A DNA stretch of 11,526 nt from CAZVCJ01 sp964625745 (GCA_964625745.1 CAZVCJ010000130.1:1-11526); one strand, 5' to 3'. Positions 1 to 7,684 are shown, numbered from the stretch's first letter. Notes: generated by a model not told the origin, from the sequence alone. Numbers and translations: made by a program.

Positions 1-284
1 GGCGCACTATTGAATAATTCGAGATAGCCCTCTCGGATTTACGCGAAACTACAGTTGAAGGCGGCCTGATGGCAAATTAGCAATCAGGGTAATCTGTACC
101 GGCAGACGGCCGTGTCCGCTTAGAAAGGCGACGCCAGCGCACTACTACTACGGGGCATGGCTCTGTGGGACTCCGGCCCGCTATTCACGCCAACTCCCAA
201 AGACCGCGGTCGTTTGATACGCTAGACCTGGAGAGAGGGTCTGGCAGAGTTGCTGGCGGCTGGATAGTTGGCCTGGGCCGCCCA
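1..284. other. Gene-free left edge
   Basis: No reading frame here is long, has a plausible start, or resembles a known protein; stops occur early in all three plus frames from position 1. I see no tRNA cloverleaf or rRNA motif. The only structures are the perfect palindrome GACCGCGGTC at 202-211 and a short hairpin AGACC/GGTCT (224-228 with 238-242). Neither has a T tract, so no terminator for the ridA transcript entering from the right is evident. Confidence 0.5.
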
Positions 285-668
285 TTACCCCGCAACTGCT
301 ATAGCGTCTATTTCCACCAGGGCTCCTGGGATCAGTTTCGCCACCTCTACGGTCGAGCGGGCGGGCGGCTCACTGGCGAAGAACGTGGCATAAACCCCGT
401 TCATGGCCGTGAAGTCGCCCATGTCCTTGAGGAACACCGTGGTCTTTACCACTTTGTCCAGGGAGCTGCCGGCTGCCTCCAGCACGGCGGCGATGTTTCG
501 CAGCACTTGGCGGGTCTGCTCCTCGATCCCACCCTCGACCAGCTTGCCTGTGGCAGGGTCAAAAGCCAACTGGCCGGCGGTGAATACGAAATCGCCCACG
601 CGTATGGCCTGAGAATACGGACCTACGGCCGCCGGAGCCGTTTTGGTAGCTATCACTGCTCGTTTCAT
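285..668 (-). CDS. ridA: RidA family reactive intermediate (enamine/imine) deaminase
   Basis: The 127-aa protein has the full length of the RidA/YjgF/YER057c/UK114 family, which are small trimeric cytosolic enzymes that hydrolyse reactive enamines and imines, such as 2-aminoacrylate released by PLP enzymes, to ketoacids. Seen in the sequence: the N-terminal GPYSQA motif (16-21), AGQLAFDP (31-38), and the C-terminal block ARSTVEVAKLIPGALVEIDA. This block holds the active-site Arg (R104) and the conserved Glu (E119), so it looks like a catalytic RidA rather than an Arg-less relative. The ATG at 666-668 is preceded by GGTGG (676-680) at a 7-nt spacing. The gene starts 21 bp after the dnaE stop codon on the same strand, so it is probably cotranscribed with dnaE. 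No terminator was found downstream. The family call is firm; the exact substrate is not known. Confidence 0.95.
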   Translation of the reverse strand: MKRAVIATKTAPAAVGPYSQAIRVGDFVFTAGQLAFDPATGKLVEGGIEEQTRQVLRNIAAVLEAAGSSLDKVVKTTVFLKDMGDFTAMNGVYATFFASEPPARSTVEVAKLIPGALVEIDAIAVAG

Positions 669-689
669 CGAACATCCACCCTTCTCGAT

Positions 690-3600
690 TCAGTCTACTC
701 TTATTGCCCCCGGCCCCAGCATCTCGGTCAGAGCCTCCTCTATGGCGGGGCAATAGCCGGTGGTGGCGTTGGGGAAATCCAACTGTACTCGCCTCCCGTT
801 GCTGACCAGGTACAGGCTAAAGCGATCATCACCTTCATGGCTTTGCAATAGGCTGTGCACCTTCCCCAGGCATTTGCTGTCCCGCTCTTGCTTCCCGGTG
901 CGGTTGACGGTGATGTGGAGGTGGCGAGGCCTGCCCTGAGCCGCTGAGCTGGGCCTCTCGAATTCATCCGCCGGCCGGCTGGTCAGCAGATAATCTTGAG
1001 CCGACTCGCAGATCACTTTGGTGCCCCTGCCCTTTGCGTCCACCCTGCCCTTGACGACCAGGATCTTGTCGTCTTGCCAAAGCTCACGGGTCTTCTCGTA
1101 GATCTTGGGGAACACGATAACCTCAATGTTGCCCTGCAGGTCCTCAAGGTTTACGAAGGCCATAGGATCACCCTTCTTGGTAATATGGGGGCGTAGCCAG
1201 GCCACCACTCCGGCTATGACCACCTTCTGGCCAGCCATCTCCTCATCAATCTCACCGCAGAAAGCGGTCACTGTCCCATCCAGGCTGGCCGCTACCTGCT
1301 GTAACGGGTGCTCGGAGACGTAGAAGCCAACCAGTTCCTTCTCCCAGGCCAGCATTTCCTTGCGAGGCACCTCGGGAACGTCGGGCAGAGAGATGGAACC
1401 TCCCATAGCCACAGAGAAGCCACTGGAGGCGTCGAACATGCTCAACTGGCCTACCTCCTGGGCCTGGTGGGTGCTCTGGCTGAGGGCCATCATGGGGTCA
1501 ATGATGGCCAACAGTTGGGAGCGCTGGCCGAAGGCGTCCAAAGCACCGACCTTGATGAGACATTCCAGAGCCCGGCGGTTCACTTGCCGTAAATCAACCC
1601 GCTGACAGAAATCCTCGATGTCCTCGAAGGGGCCATCTTGTTCGCGGATGGCCAGTATGACTTCAATGGGGCCTTCGCCCACGTTCTTCACTGCTCCCAG
1701 ACCAAACTGGATGGCCCTGTTTCCCTCCCCATTTGCTTCTATTGTAAAGTCCAGATCACTCCTATTCACATCCGGCGGCAGAATCTCGATCTCCATCCTG
1801 CGACACTCGGCGATGAACTGGCCCACCTTATCGGTGTTGTTACGTTCCACGCTCAGCAGGGCTGCCATGTACTCCACGGGGTACTTCGCCTTGAGCCAGG
1901 CGGTCTGGCAGGTGATGACGGCGTAAGAGACGGCATGGGCGCGGTTGAATCCGTAGTTGGAGAAGTACTCGATGGCATCGAATATCTCCTCGGCTTTTTC
2001 AGATTCGATGCCGCCATGCTTGATTGCCCCTTCGATGAAGGTCTCCCTATGCTTGAGGAGCTCCTCCATTTTCTTCTTCCCCACGGCCCGGCGCATCAGG
2101 TCGGCATCGGCAGCCGAGTAACCGGCCAGGTCGGTCAGTATGCGTATTATTTGCTCTTGGTAGACGATAATGGCGTAGGTGTCTTTGAGGATGGGTTCCA
2201 GCTTGGGATGGATATAGCTTACTGCCTCCCGGCCATGTTTGCGGGAGATGTAATTGGGAATAAACTGCATCGGGCCGGGGCGGTAGAGGGCAAGTACCGC
2301 CACGATGTCCTCGAAGCCGGAGGGCTGCATGTCGGTGAGGACGCGACGCATTCCGGCGGATTCCACCTGGAATATGCCAGTTACGTCGCCACTGGAGAGT
2401 AGCTCGAAGATGATGGGATCATCGGTGGGGATGGTGAGCAAATCCAGTTGGAGGCCGTGATTCTGGTGGATGAGTTCGATGGCTTTGCGCATGATGGTCA
2501 GAGTGGCAAGGCCCAGGAAGTCTATCTTGAGAAGGCCAATGTCGTCCAAGATATCCATCGGGTATTGGGTTACGACTATGCCTCCCTCCGCACCTTTGGC
2601 TGGGCGATGCAGCGGGGTGTAGTTGATCAAGGGCGCGTCGGCGATGACCACACCAGCAGCATGGGTCGAGGCGTGGCGAGCCACCCCCTCTAAACTCCTG
2701 GCCGTATCAATGAGCTTTTTGATGTAGTCCTTGCTTTCGTATAGATTCCGAAGCTCCGCCACCTTATCCAGGCCATCCTGGAGTTTGACTTTTGGTCCAA
2801 AGGGAATCAGCTTGGCTACCACGTCTACCTCGTTCAGAGGCAGGTCCAGTGCTCGCCCGGCGTCGCGGATGGCCGCCCGAGGGCCCATGGTGCCAAAGGT
2901 GATGATTTGGGCCACCATATCCTGGCCGTATTTCTCCACTGTGTACTTGATCATCTCGTCGCGGCGCTCGTCGGGGAAGTCCAGGTCAATGTCGGGCATG
3001 GTCACCCGCCCCGGATTGAGGAAGCGCTCGAAGATGAGGCTATGCTTAAGCGGATCCAGATTAGTGATTCCCAGAGTATAGGCCACGATGCTGCCAGCTA
3101 CAGAGCCACGCACACTCCACCAGATGTCCCGATCCCTGGCGTGGCGCACGAGATCCCAGACGATCAAGAAGTAAGTGTCGAAGCCCATCTGATGAATGAT
3201 GCCCAATTCGTGCTGGAGGCGGGCTTCGACCTCCGGCGTGACGACGGCATAGCGATTCTTCAAGCCCTCCTGGCACAAGTGACGCAGGTAGCTCTCGGCG
3301 TCGTGGCTTTCGGGAACCTCGAAGACCGGCAGGTGATAGCCCTCCCTATCCAGGTTCAGGCTGCATTTTTCGGCGATGAGCAGGCTGTTTTCCACCGCCT
3401 GCGGCACGTCGGAGAAGAGCGCAGCCATCTCCTCCCCGCTCTTGAGGTAGAAACCTTCGTCCCCCATGGTCATGTGCTTGGGATTATTGATGGTGGTATT
3501 GGTCTGGATGCAGAGGAGGATCTCCTGGGCTTTGGCCTCCTCGGACCGCACGTAGTGGACATCGTTGGTAGCCACAAGAGGGATGCCCATTTCACTGGAC

Positions 3601-4181
3601 AGGGCGATGAGGCCCTCGCTTATCTGTTCTGACTCGGGGATGCCCTCGTGCCTCTGTAGCTCCAGGTAGAAATTGCCCTCGCCGAAAGCGTCGCGGTACC
3701 AGGCGGCTACCTGGCAAGCCTTATCCGATTGCCCATTCAAGATCAGCCGGGGAATCTGCCCCGAACCGCAGCCCGAAAGGGCGATCAGCCCCTCGGCGTG
3801 CTCGGCCAGGTACTTCTTGTCCACGCGGGGCTTGTAGTAGAAGCCTTCGAGCTCTCCAGCCGTGGCGATTTGGAGCAGGTTATGATAGCCGACGTTATCT
3901 TTGGCCAGCAGGGTGATATGGCTAGATTTCCTGTCTTTCTTGGAATCTCTCTGCTTCATGCCACGGGGGGAGATGTACATCTCGATGCCGATGATGGGCT
4001 TTATCCCATGCTTCTTAGCCGCCTGGTAGAACTCGATGGCTCCGTACATCACTCCGTGGTCGGTGAGGGCCAGGGCTGGCATGTCCAGTTCCTTGGCCCG
4101 GACGACCAGATCCTCCGCCCGCCCCAAGCCATCGAGCAGGGAGTATTCGCTGTGCACGTGGAGGTGAACAAAGGGACGCAT
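690..4181 (-). CDS. dnaE: DNA polymerase III subunit alpha (DnaE)
   Basis: This is the replicative polymerase catalytic subunit, at 1163 aa a normal DnaE length. In order: PHP domain (about 4-210) with HLHVHSEYSLLDG, TDHG, GIEMY, SHITLLA, SGC and TNDVHY. The usual metal ligands (H8, H10, D17, H42, E67, H88, C138, D207, H209) all appear kept, so PHP may bind metal. The palm has MPDIDLDF with catalytic D397 and D399 and the third Asp D554 in KIDFLGL. The fingers have GIFQVES and LYRPGPM, and an HhH region follows. A clamp-binding type motif QLSMF lies at 912-916, an OB-fold at about 985-1050, and a tau-binding-like C-terminus follows. There is no intein and no PolC-type exonuclease insert. The loop normally reading GPGRGSAAGS reads WWSVRGSVAGS (354-364). 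The ATG start has AGGAG at 4188-4192, 6 nt upstream. Confidence 0.98.
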   Translation of the reverse strand: MRPFVHLHVHSEYSLLDGLGRAEDLVVRAKELDMPALALTDHGVMYGAIEFYQAAKKHGIKPIIGIEMYISPRGMKQRDSKKDRKSSHITLLAKDNVGYHNLLQIATAGELEGFYYKPRVDKKYLAEHAEGLIALSGCGSGQIPRLILNGQSDKACQVAAWYRDAFGEGNFYLELQRHEGIPESEQISEGLIALSSEMGIPLVATNDVHYVRSEEAKAQEILLCIQTNTTINNPKHMTMGDEGFYLKSGEEMAALFSDVPQAVENSLLIAEKCSLNLDREGYHLPVFEVPESHDAESYLRHLCQEGLKNRYAVVTPEVEARLQHELGIIHQMGFDTYFLIVWDLVRHARDRDIWWSVRGSVAGSIVAYTLGITNLDPLKHSLIFERFLNPGRVTMPDIDLDFPDERRDEMIKYTVEKYGQDMVAQIITFGTMGPRAAIRDAGRALDLPLNEVDVVAKLIPFGPKVKLQDGLDKVAELRNLYESKDYIKKLIDTARSLEGVARHASTHAAGVVIADAPLINYTPLHRPAKGAEGGIVVTQYPMDILDDIGLLKIDFLGLATLTIMRKAIELIHQNHGLQLDLLTIPTDDPIIFELLSSGDVTGIFQVESAGMRRVLTDMQPSGFEDIVAVLALYRPGPMQFIPNYISRKHGREAVSYIHPKLEPILKDTYAIIVYQEQIIRILTDLAGYSAADADLMRRAVGKKKMEELLKHRETFIEGAIKHGGIESEKAEEIFDAIEYFSNYGFNRAHAVSYAVITCQTAWLKAKYPVEYMAALLSVERNNTDKVGQFIAECRRMEIEILPPDVNRSDLDFTIEANGEGNRAIQFGLGAVKNVGEGPIEVILAIREQDGPFEDIEDFCQRVDLRQVNRRALECLIKVGALDAFGQRSQLLAIIDPMMALSQSTHQAQEVGQLSMFDASSGFSVAMGGSISLPDVPEVPRKEMLAWEKELVGFYVSEHPLQQVAASLDGTVTAFCGEIDEEMAGQKVVIAGVVAWLRPHITKKGDPMAFVNLEDLQGNIEVIVFPKIYEKTRELWQDDKILVVKGRVDAKGRGTKVICESAQDYLLTSRPADEFERPSSAAQGRPRHLHITVNRTGKQERDSKCLGKVHSLLQSHEGDDRFSLYLVSNGRRVQLDFPNATTGYCPAIEEALTEMLGPGAIRVD

Positions 4182-4208
4182 GAAACACTCCTGGCAGATG
4201 CTGCCTGT

Positions 4209-4237
4209 ATTATACTACAAAATCCTTTTTAGCATAG
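4209..4237 (-). promoter_or_regulatory. Candidate dnaE promoter (perfect -10, weak -35)
   Basis: On the minus strand a consensus TATAAT (4209-4214) lies 27 nt upstream of the dnaE start. The hexamer 17 bp further upstream (4232-4237, CTATGC) is a poor -35 match, and there is no TGn extension. The call rests on the -10 box and its position at the head of dnaE-ridA; an activator or another sigma factor may compensate. Confidence 0.45.
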
Positions 4238-4292
4238 CTCTGAGGGGCTGAAAATGGGCTTTCTGGGGAAATTTTAAGGTTAGAACGCTGGG

Positions 4293-4321
4293 TTGACCTG
4301 ACTTCCATTCGGTTGTATAAT
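4293..4321 (+). promoter_or_regulatory. Sigma70-type promoter of the DUF2085 gene
   Basis: TTGACC (4293-4298, 5/6 match to the -35 consensus) and TATAAT (4316-4321, 6/6) are separated by exactly 17 bp, a near-ideal housekeeping promoter. The predicted transcription start falls inside the repeat at 4322-4347, giving a leader of only about 25 nt before the ATG at 4352. It is divergent from the dnaE promoter candidate. Confidence 0.8.
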
Positions 4322-4347
4322 CGAGTAACGAGGCAATGAGTAACGAG
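4322..4347 (+). repeat. GAGTAACGAG repeat in the DUF2085 leader
   Basis: A direct repeat of GAGTAACGAG (4325 region and 4338-4347) is separated by GCAAT and starts immediately after the -10 box. It is the same family as the two 15-bp units at 8337-8366, which on the minus strand read GTAACGAGGCAACGA. It occupies the space where a Shine-Dalgarno would be expected, and no strong one is present. This suggests a dispersed genomic repeat; copy number elsewhere cannot be seen from this window. Confidence 0.7.
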
Positions 4348-4351
4348 AAAC

Positions 4352-5071
4352 ATGGAAATTCACAGTTTTCTAGACATCCTCACCTTACTTGGCGCAGGGG
4401 TCTGCGGGCAGATACCCAGCCATTCTTTCATCATCAGCGGGAGACAGCTTCCGCTCTGCGCCCGTTGCACGGGGACCTATCTGGGGGCTCTACTGGGTTT
4501 TCTGGGCCTGGCTGTGCTGAGGAGGCAGCGGGCCAGTGGCCTACCGCCCAGGGGGGTTTTGGCTTCTCTGATCAGCTTCATCGTTCTATGGGGCATTGAC
4601 GGCCTCAATTCCTTCTTGGATCTCCTCCCCAACTTTCCCACCCTCTACGAGCCTCACAACCTCCTGCGTTTGATCACAGGCATTTTGCAGGGCCTGGCGC
4701 TGAGCATCATCGTCTATCCTCTCTTCAGCTCCCTCCTCTGGAAAGAGGCCGACGCCGCGAGAGTGATCCGCAACTGGCGTGAATTGGGCTATCTTTTGAC
4801 TCCAGCCGCTTTGCTCGTTTTGATTGTTCAGACCCAGGCCAGCTTCCTCCTGTATCCTGTAGCCGTCTTGAGCATCCTGGGGGTGCTGGCCATGCTGACG
4901 CTCGTGAACGCCATGATCGTCCTGATCGTGACCCGGCGGGAAAGCAAAGCCGCGAGCTGGCGAGACGCTTTACTGCCCTTGCTGCTGGGGCTGCTGGCTG
5001 CCCTCTTCGAAATCAGTACGCTGGGACTGCTGCACTTCGCCTTGGGCCAGTGGTTGGCTTCGGCCATTTAG
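4352..5071 (+). CDS. DUF2085 family integral membrane protein
   Basis: This 239-aa hydrophobic protein matches the DUF2085 family pattern. The N-terminal region carries C18, H24 and the signature RQLPLCARCTGTYLG with C36-x-x-C39, followed by several membrane segments (roughly 41-57, 68-90, 105-127, 146-164, 166-193 and 206-234). The conserved Asp after the second segment is present (WGIDGL, D83). The Cys/His cluster could bind a metal, but no biochemical function is established for the family. In many members the first Cys is followed by His (CHQ); here it reads CGQ. The ATG at 4352 lies about 30 nt after a strong promoter, but no clear Shine-Dalgarno precedes it because the leader is a repeat. 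The gene converges with the M23 gene, with only 32 bp between the stops and no obvious hairpin terminator. Family call good, function unknown. Confidence 0.85.
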   Translation: MEIHSFLDILTLLGAGVCGQIPSHSFIISGRQLPLCARCTGTYLGALLGFLGLAVLRRQRASGLPPRGVLASLISFIVLWGIDGLNSFLDLLPNFPTLYEPHNLLRLITGILQGLALSIIVYPLFSSLLWKEADAARVIRNWRELGYLLTPAALLVLIVQTQASFLLYPVAVLSILGVLAMLTLVNAMIVLIVTRRESKAASWRDALLPLLLGLLAALFEISTLGLLHFALGQWLASAI

Positions 5072-5103
5072 TGGGGAAGTTGGGAGGAGGTGGGGCGTCA
5101 GGT

Positions 5104-6297
5104 TTACGGCAGTGTCTCTATGATCACCAAAGAGGTCTTCCCGGCCTCGACTGTGACCTCTTGGATGTACAGCCGTCCGGCAATCCTGGTCTTCAGGACA
5201 TAGGAGCCGGCCGGCACGTCCCCCATCACGAAGTTCTCGCTCCATTCATCGTCAGGATTCACCTCATCCCTGGCGTAGCTACAGGCCTCACGCCATTGCC
5301 TGTCGGGTGACTCCGCCTGGTGAAAGTTGATGATAACCTCAGGTATGGGATCTCCCTGCGGATCCAGCAATTGCCCGGCGATGGTCCCGTGGACGGGCAG
5401 GGGCTTCAGCCACAGCTCCGGGTTGCGGGTATCGGCGTAGGTGTTAGCTCCCACCCGCACCTCGAAGTGAAGGTGGGGCCCGATGGCCACTCCCGTCATT
5501 CCCACCTCGCCCAGCACGTCGCCCGTCGTCACCCGCTGGCCGACGCGAGCTGTCACTTTCGAGAGGTGACCATAGAGGACGAAGACAGGCTGCTCGTGGA
5601 ACTCCCTGTCCAACTGCACTACCACGAGCTGGCCGTAGAAATCGGGTTTGAGGCCGTAGACCTCGGTCTGATCGGTGCCAGCGACGATGACCGTCCCTGA
5701 GGCGACTGCCAGGACTGCGGTGCCAATGGGATTCTCCATATCTACTCCGTGATGGAGAAAATAGCGACCGCCAGCCGTGGTGCCGTAGGGGTAATAGCGA
5801 CTGGCCTGGTCCTGGCCCTCAGGGCCGATAGGGCGCTCCAGCCAGTAGTGGTCCTGGGGAGTACCTGGTGTTTCTGTCGGTGTGGGCGTGGACGTTGAGG
5901 TGGGCGTTGGTGTCAACGTAGGAGTGAACGTCGGGCTGGGCGTCGGCGTTGCCGTGGGTGTGGGGGTAGGCGTGGACGTGGGGGTACTGGTGGAGGTCGG
6001 CGTGGACGTGGGGGTACTGGTGGAGGTTGACGTTGGCGTCGGTGTGGGTGTGTGAGTGGGTGTAAACGTGGGGGTGCTGGTGAAGGTTGGCGTTGGCGTG
6101 GAGGTCCCCAGGATGGCGAGCTGTGCAGTGGGACGCCAGCCGAAGGCGATGGCCGAGATGACCAGGGCCAAGGCGAGGGCACCGGTTATTACGACCAGAG
6201 TGCTTTGTGGATTGCCTCTCCTCCCTCTCGTAGGGGGAGGTTGGGAGGGGGGGGATTCTCTGATGGAAGGCCCCCCCTCCCCTGGCCCCTCCCTCAT
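5104..6297 (-). CDS. Membrane-anchored M23 (LytM/NlpD type) metallopeptidase with Pro-Thr stalk
   Basis: From the ATG at 6297 the protein has 397 aa: a cytoplasmic tail (1-32), one TM segment (about 33-54), a Pro/Thr/Ser stalk (about 65-146), an M23 domain (about 150-300), and a C-terminal beta-sandwich domain of carboxypeptidase-regulatory type (about 304-397). M23 zinc and catalytic residues look intact: HHGVD (H182, D186), YGHLS (H244) and GPHLHFEV (H275, H277). It should therefore be an active peptidoglycan or peptide endopeptidase outside the membrane; substrate unknown. A longer frame reaches 6456 but overlaps ftcD, so 6297 is preferred. No ATG, GTG or TTG lies between 6297 and the TM segment. 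Residues 1-29 are encoded by a G/C-rich inverted-repeat element and the start codon sits in a hairpin loop with no Shine-Dalgarno. It follows ftcD by 37 bp on the same strand. Confidence 0.9.
   Translation of the reverse strand: MREGPGEGGPSIRESPPSQPPPTRGRRGNPQSTLVVITGALALALVISAIAFGWRPTAQLAILGTSTPTPTFTSTPTFTPTHTPTPTPTSTSTSTPTSTPTSTSTPTSTPTPTPTATPTPSPTFTPTLTPTPTSTSTPTPTETPGTPQDHYWLERPIGPEGQDQASRYYPYGTTAGGRYFLHHGVDMENPIGTAVLAVASGTVIVAGTDQTEVYGLKPDFYGQLVVVQLDREFHEQPVFVLYGHLSKVTARVGQRVTTGDVLGEVGMTGVAIGPHLHFEVRVGANTYADTRNPELWLKPLPVHGTIAGQLLDPQGDPIPEVIINFHQAESPDRQWREACSYARDEVNPDDEWSENFVMGDVPAGSYVLKTRIAGRLYIQEVTVEAGKTSLVIIETLP
5969..6028 (-). repeat. 30-bp tandem repeat in the M23 stalk
   Basis: Two adjacent 30-bp units (5969-5998 and 5999-6028) agree at 29 of 30 positions. 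On the minus strand they encode Thr/Ser/Pro stalk sequence (TSTPTSTP type). The surrounding 5870-6110 is built of diverged shorter units of the same composition. The in-frame unit length means copy-number change would alter stalk length without breaking the protein. Confidence 0.85.
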
Positions 6298-6313
6298 AAC
6301 AATAGGGAGGGGC
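6213..6313. repeat. G/C-rich inverted-repeat element at the M23 start
   Basis: Two hairpins bracket a purine/pyrimidine-biased stretch. The right one is a perfect 10-bp inverted repeat, GCCCCTCCCT (6285-6294) with AGGGAGGGGC (6304-6313), and a 9-nt loop holding the M23 start codon. The left one is CCTCCCTC (6220-6227) with GGGGGAGG (6233-6240), containing one G-T pair. Read on the minus strand the element gives the low-complexity peptide REGPGEGG...SPPSQPPPTRG. Similar translations are familiar from short dispersed bacterial repeats of REP/MITE kind. Whether other copies exist in this genome cannot be told from the window. Confidence 0.65.
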
Positions 6314-6334
6314 AATGCTCTAACCCATGAACGC

Positions 6335-7234
6335 TTACTGAATAACATCAGCCAGACGGTTCTCCAGAATCTGGTGGGACGAGAAGTCGCCCAGTTGCAG
6401 GTAGAATGCTGCAGCCTCTGCCAGTGCCTCGTTGGGTATGAGACCAATGAGCTCACTTTCTACCACGGACACGCCATAGCGCTCTGCCTCTCGGCGGATC
6501 ATCTCCACCACTCGGTGAACAGGTGTCTGGCGATAGTCGGTCAAATTCATGGAGACCTGAGCCCTGCCTTTGACCAGCAGGCCCAGGGCCTTGACGTAGC
6601 GCAGTCCGCCGGAGGAGTGGCGCACGGCGCGGGCGATGGCTTTGGCAATCTCTACGTCATCGGTGCCCAGGTAGACGTTGTAGGCAATGAGCGGTGGCCG
6701 AGCCCCGATGGCCGTGGCTCCCGCCTTGCCCACGTGCCGGGGACCGAAGTCGGGCTCGCGTTCAGGCCTGGTTTCGATCTCGGTTTTGATTCCCTCGTAT
6801 TCGCCCCGGCGCACATCGGCCAGATTCCGCCTCTCAGGGCGAGTAGCCGCTTCTTCATAGAGGTAGATGGGAATGTCTAACTCTCGACCCACTCGCTCCC
6901 CTACTCGTCGGACGATGGCCACGCAATCCTCCATGGTCACGTTCTTGATGGGCACGAAGGGCACCACGTCGGCCGCCCCCATGCGAGGATGCTCGCCCCG
7001 GTGCAGATCCATGTCAATGAGCTCCGCTGCTTCTTGGATGCCTCGGAAGGCGGCCTCCTCGACAGCTTCTGGTTCCCCGGCGAAGGTCACCACGGTGCGA
7101 TTGTGGTCGGCATCGGACTGAACGTCCAACACATGGACGCCGGGCACAGCGGCTACGGCCTCCGCGATCTGGTCAATGACTTCCGTCCGCCGCCCCTCAC
7201 TGAAATTAGGCACACACTCCACGATCTTTCTCAT
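6335..7234 (-). CDS. ftcD: Glutamate formimidoyltransferase, monofunctional
   Basis: This 299-aa enzyme transfers a formimino group between N-formimino-L-glutamate and tetrahydrofolate, a step of histidine breakdown. Family motifs are all present: VPNFSEGR (8-15), DADHNRTV (41-48), and HPRMGAADVVPFVP starting at H82, which is the catalytic His position of the family. Both halves of the transferase are present and there is no cyclodeaminase domain. No other histidine-utilisation gene is in the window. Known alternative: monofunctional glutamate formiminotransferases can also use 5-formyl-tetrahydrofolate and so replace 5-formyl-THF cycloligase. That fits the damage-control neighbours (dtd, DUF523) at least as well. 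The ATG overlaps the DUF523 stop as ATGA, with GAGGA at 7244-7248, so the two genes are probably translationally coupled. Confidence 0.93.
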   Translation of the reverse strand: MRKIVECVPNFSEGRRTEVIDQIAEAVAAVPGVHVLDVQSDADHNRTVVTFAGEPEAVEEAAFRGIQEAAELIDMDLHRGEHPRMGAADVVPFVPIKNVTMEDCVAIVRRVGERVGRELDIPIYLYEEAATRPERRNLADVRRGEYEGIKTEIETRPEREPDFGPRHVGKAGATAIGARPPLIAYNVYLGTDDVEIAKAIARAVRHSSGGLRYVKALGLLVKGRAQVSMNLTDYRQTPVHRVVEMIRREAERYGVSVVESELIGLIPNEALAEAAAFYLQLGDFSSHQILENRLADVIQ

Positions 7235-7677
7235 CGCGCATCTTCCTCGTTTCTGACGATGACCCCTTCTCGCTTCAAGAGAGCTGCGGTCACGCCATCC
7301 CCCTCTACCAGTCGGCCGCTGAAGCTCCCGTCGTAGATTCGGCCCACGCCGCAGGAAGGGCTGCGGGCCTTCAGAATAGCCTCTTTGATACCCCAGCGCC
7401 GGGCGACGCGCAGTGCCCTTTGTGCCCCGGCCAGGAACTCGGCTGTGACATCCTTCCCCTCAATGTTCACCACCTGAGCCCGTCCCTCCAGGACATCGCC
7501 CCCATCGCCGCCCTGGATCTCCGCTGGGGGACGCGGCGTGGGGAGTCCGCCCGCCACCTCTGGGCAAAAAGGCAACACGCCACCTTGCGTGGCCAAGTCT
7601 TGGATCTGGTCGGTGCGGCAACTGCCGCCGTCGTACTGGCAGGGGATGCCCACCAGGCATGCGCTTACTAAGAACAC
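7231..7677 (-). CDS. DUF523 (TudS-like) protein, putative Fe-S desulfurase
   Basis: Using the GTG at 7675-7677 the protein has 148 aa and begins FLVSACLVG, as DUF523 proteins normally do. Conserved blocks: SACLVG (C7), YDGGSC, FCPEVAGGLPTPRPPAEI (C38), LKARSPSCG (C109), IYDGSFSG and GVTAALL. Known: the characterised DUF523 member TudS is a [4Fe-4S] enzyme removing sulfur from thiouracil, using three conserved Cys; C7, C38 and C109 are the natural candidates here. Activity in this protein is inference. The frame stays open upstream to a GTG at 7804-7806 overlapping the dtd stop (191 aa). However, the added 43 residues are translated repeat DNA (PFDKTSASSVEPLRTSG), so I reject that start as ancestral. 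No good Shine-Dalgarno precedes 7677. The gene overlaps ftcD by 4 bp. Confidence 0.88.
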   Translation of the reverse strand: MFLVSACLVGIPCQYDGGSCRTDQIQDLATQGGVLPFCPEVAGGLPTPRPPAEIQGGDGGDVLEGRAQVVNIEGKDVTAEFLAGAQRALRVARRWGIKEAILKARSPSCGVGRIYDGSFSGRLVEGDGVTAALLKREGVIVRNEEDAR

Positions 7678-7684
7678 AGATGCG

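Noticed and set aside
202..284. Palindromes GACCGCGGTC (202-211) and TGGGCCGCCCA (274-284) as a ridA terminator
   Set aside because: Neither has a normal loop and a following T tract on the minus strand.
1638..3632. Long plus-strand open frames opposite dnaE (for example 1638-2402 and 2907-3632)
   Set aside because: They are antisense shadows of dnaE codons, with no recognisable domain and no ribosome-binding site; dnaE is unmistakable on the other strand.
690..4181. Intein or frameshift in dnaE
   Set aside because: The reading frame is continuous at normal length and all polymerase motifs follow in order with no insert.
6056..6880. 274-codon plus-strand frame opposite M23 and ftcD
   Set aside because: It begins in the antisense of the Pro-Thr repeat and continues antisense to ftcD; low-complexity and without homology I can recognise.
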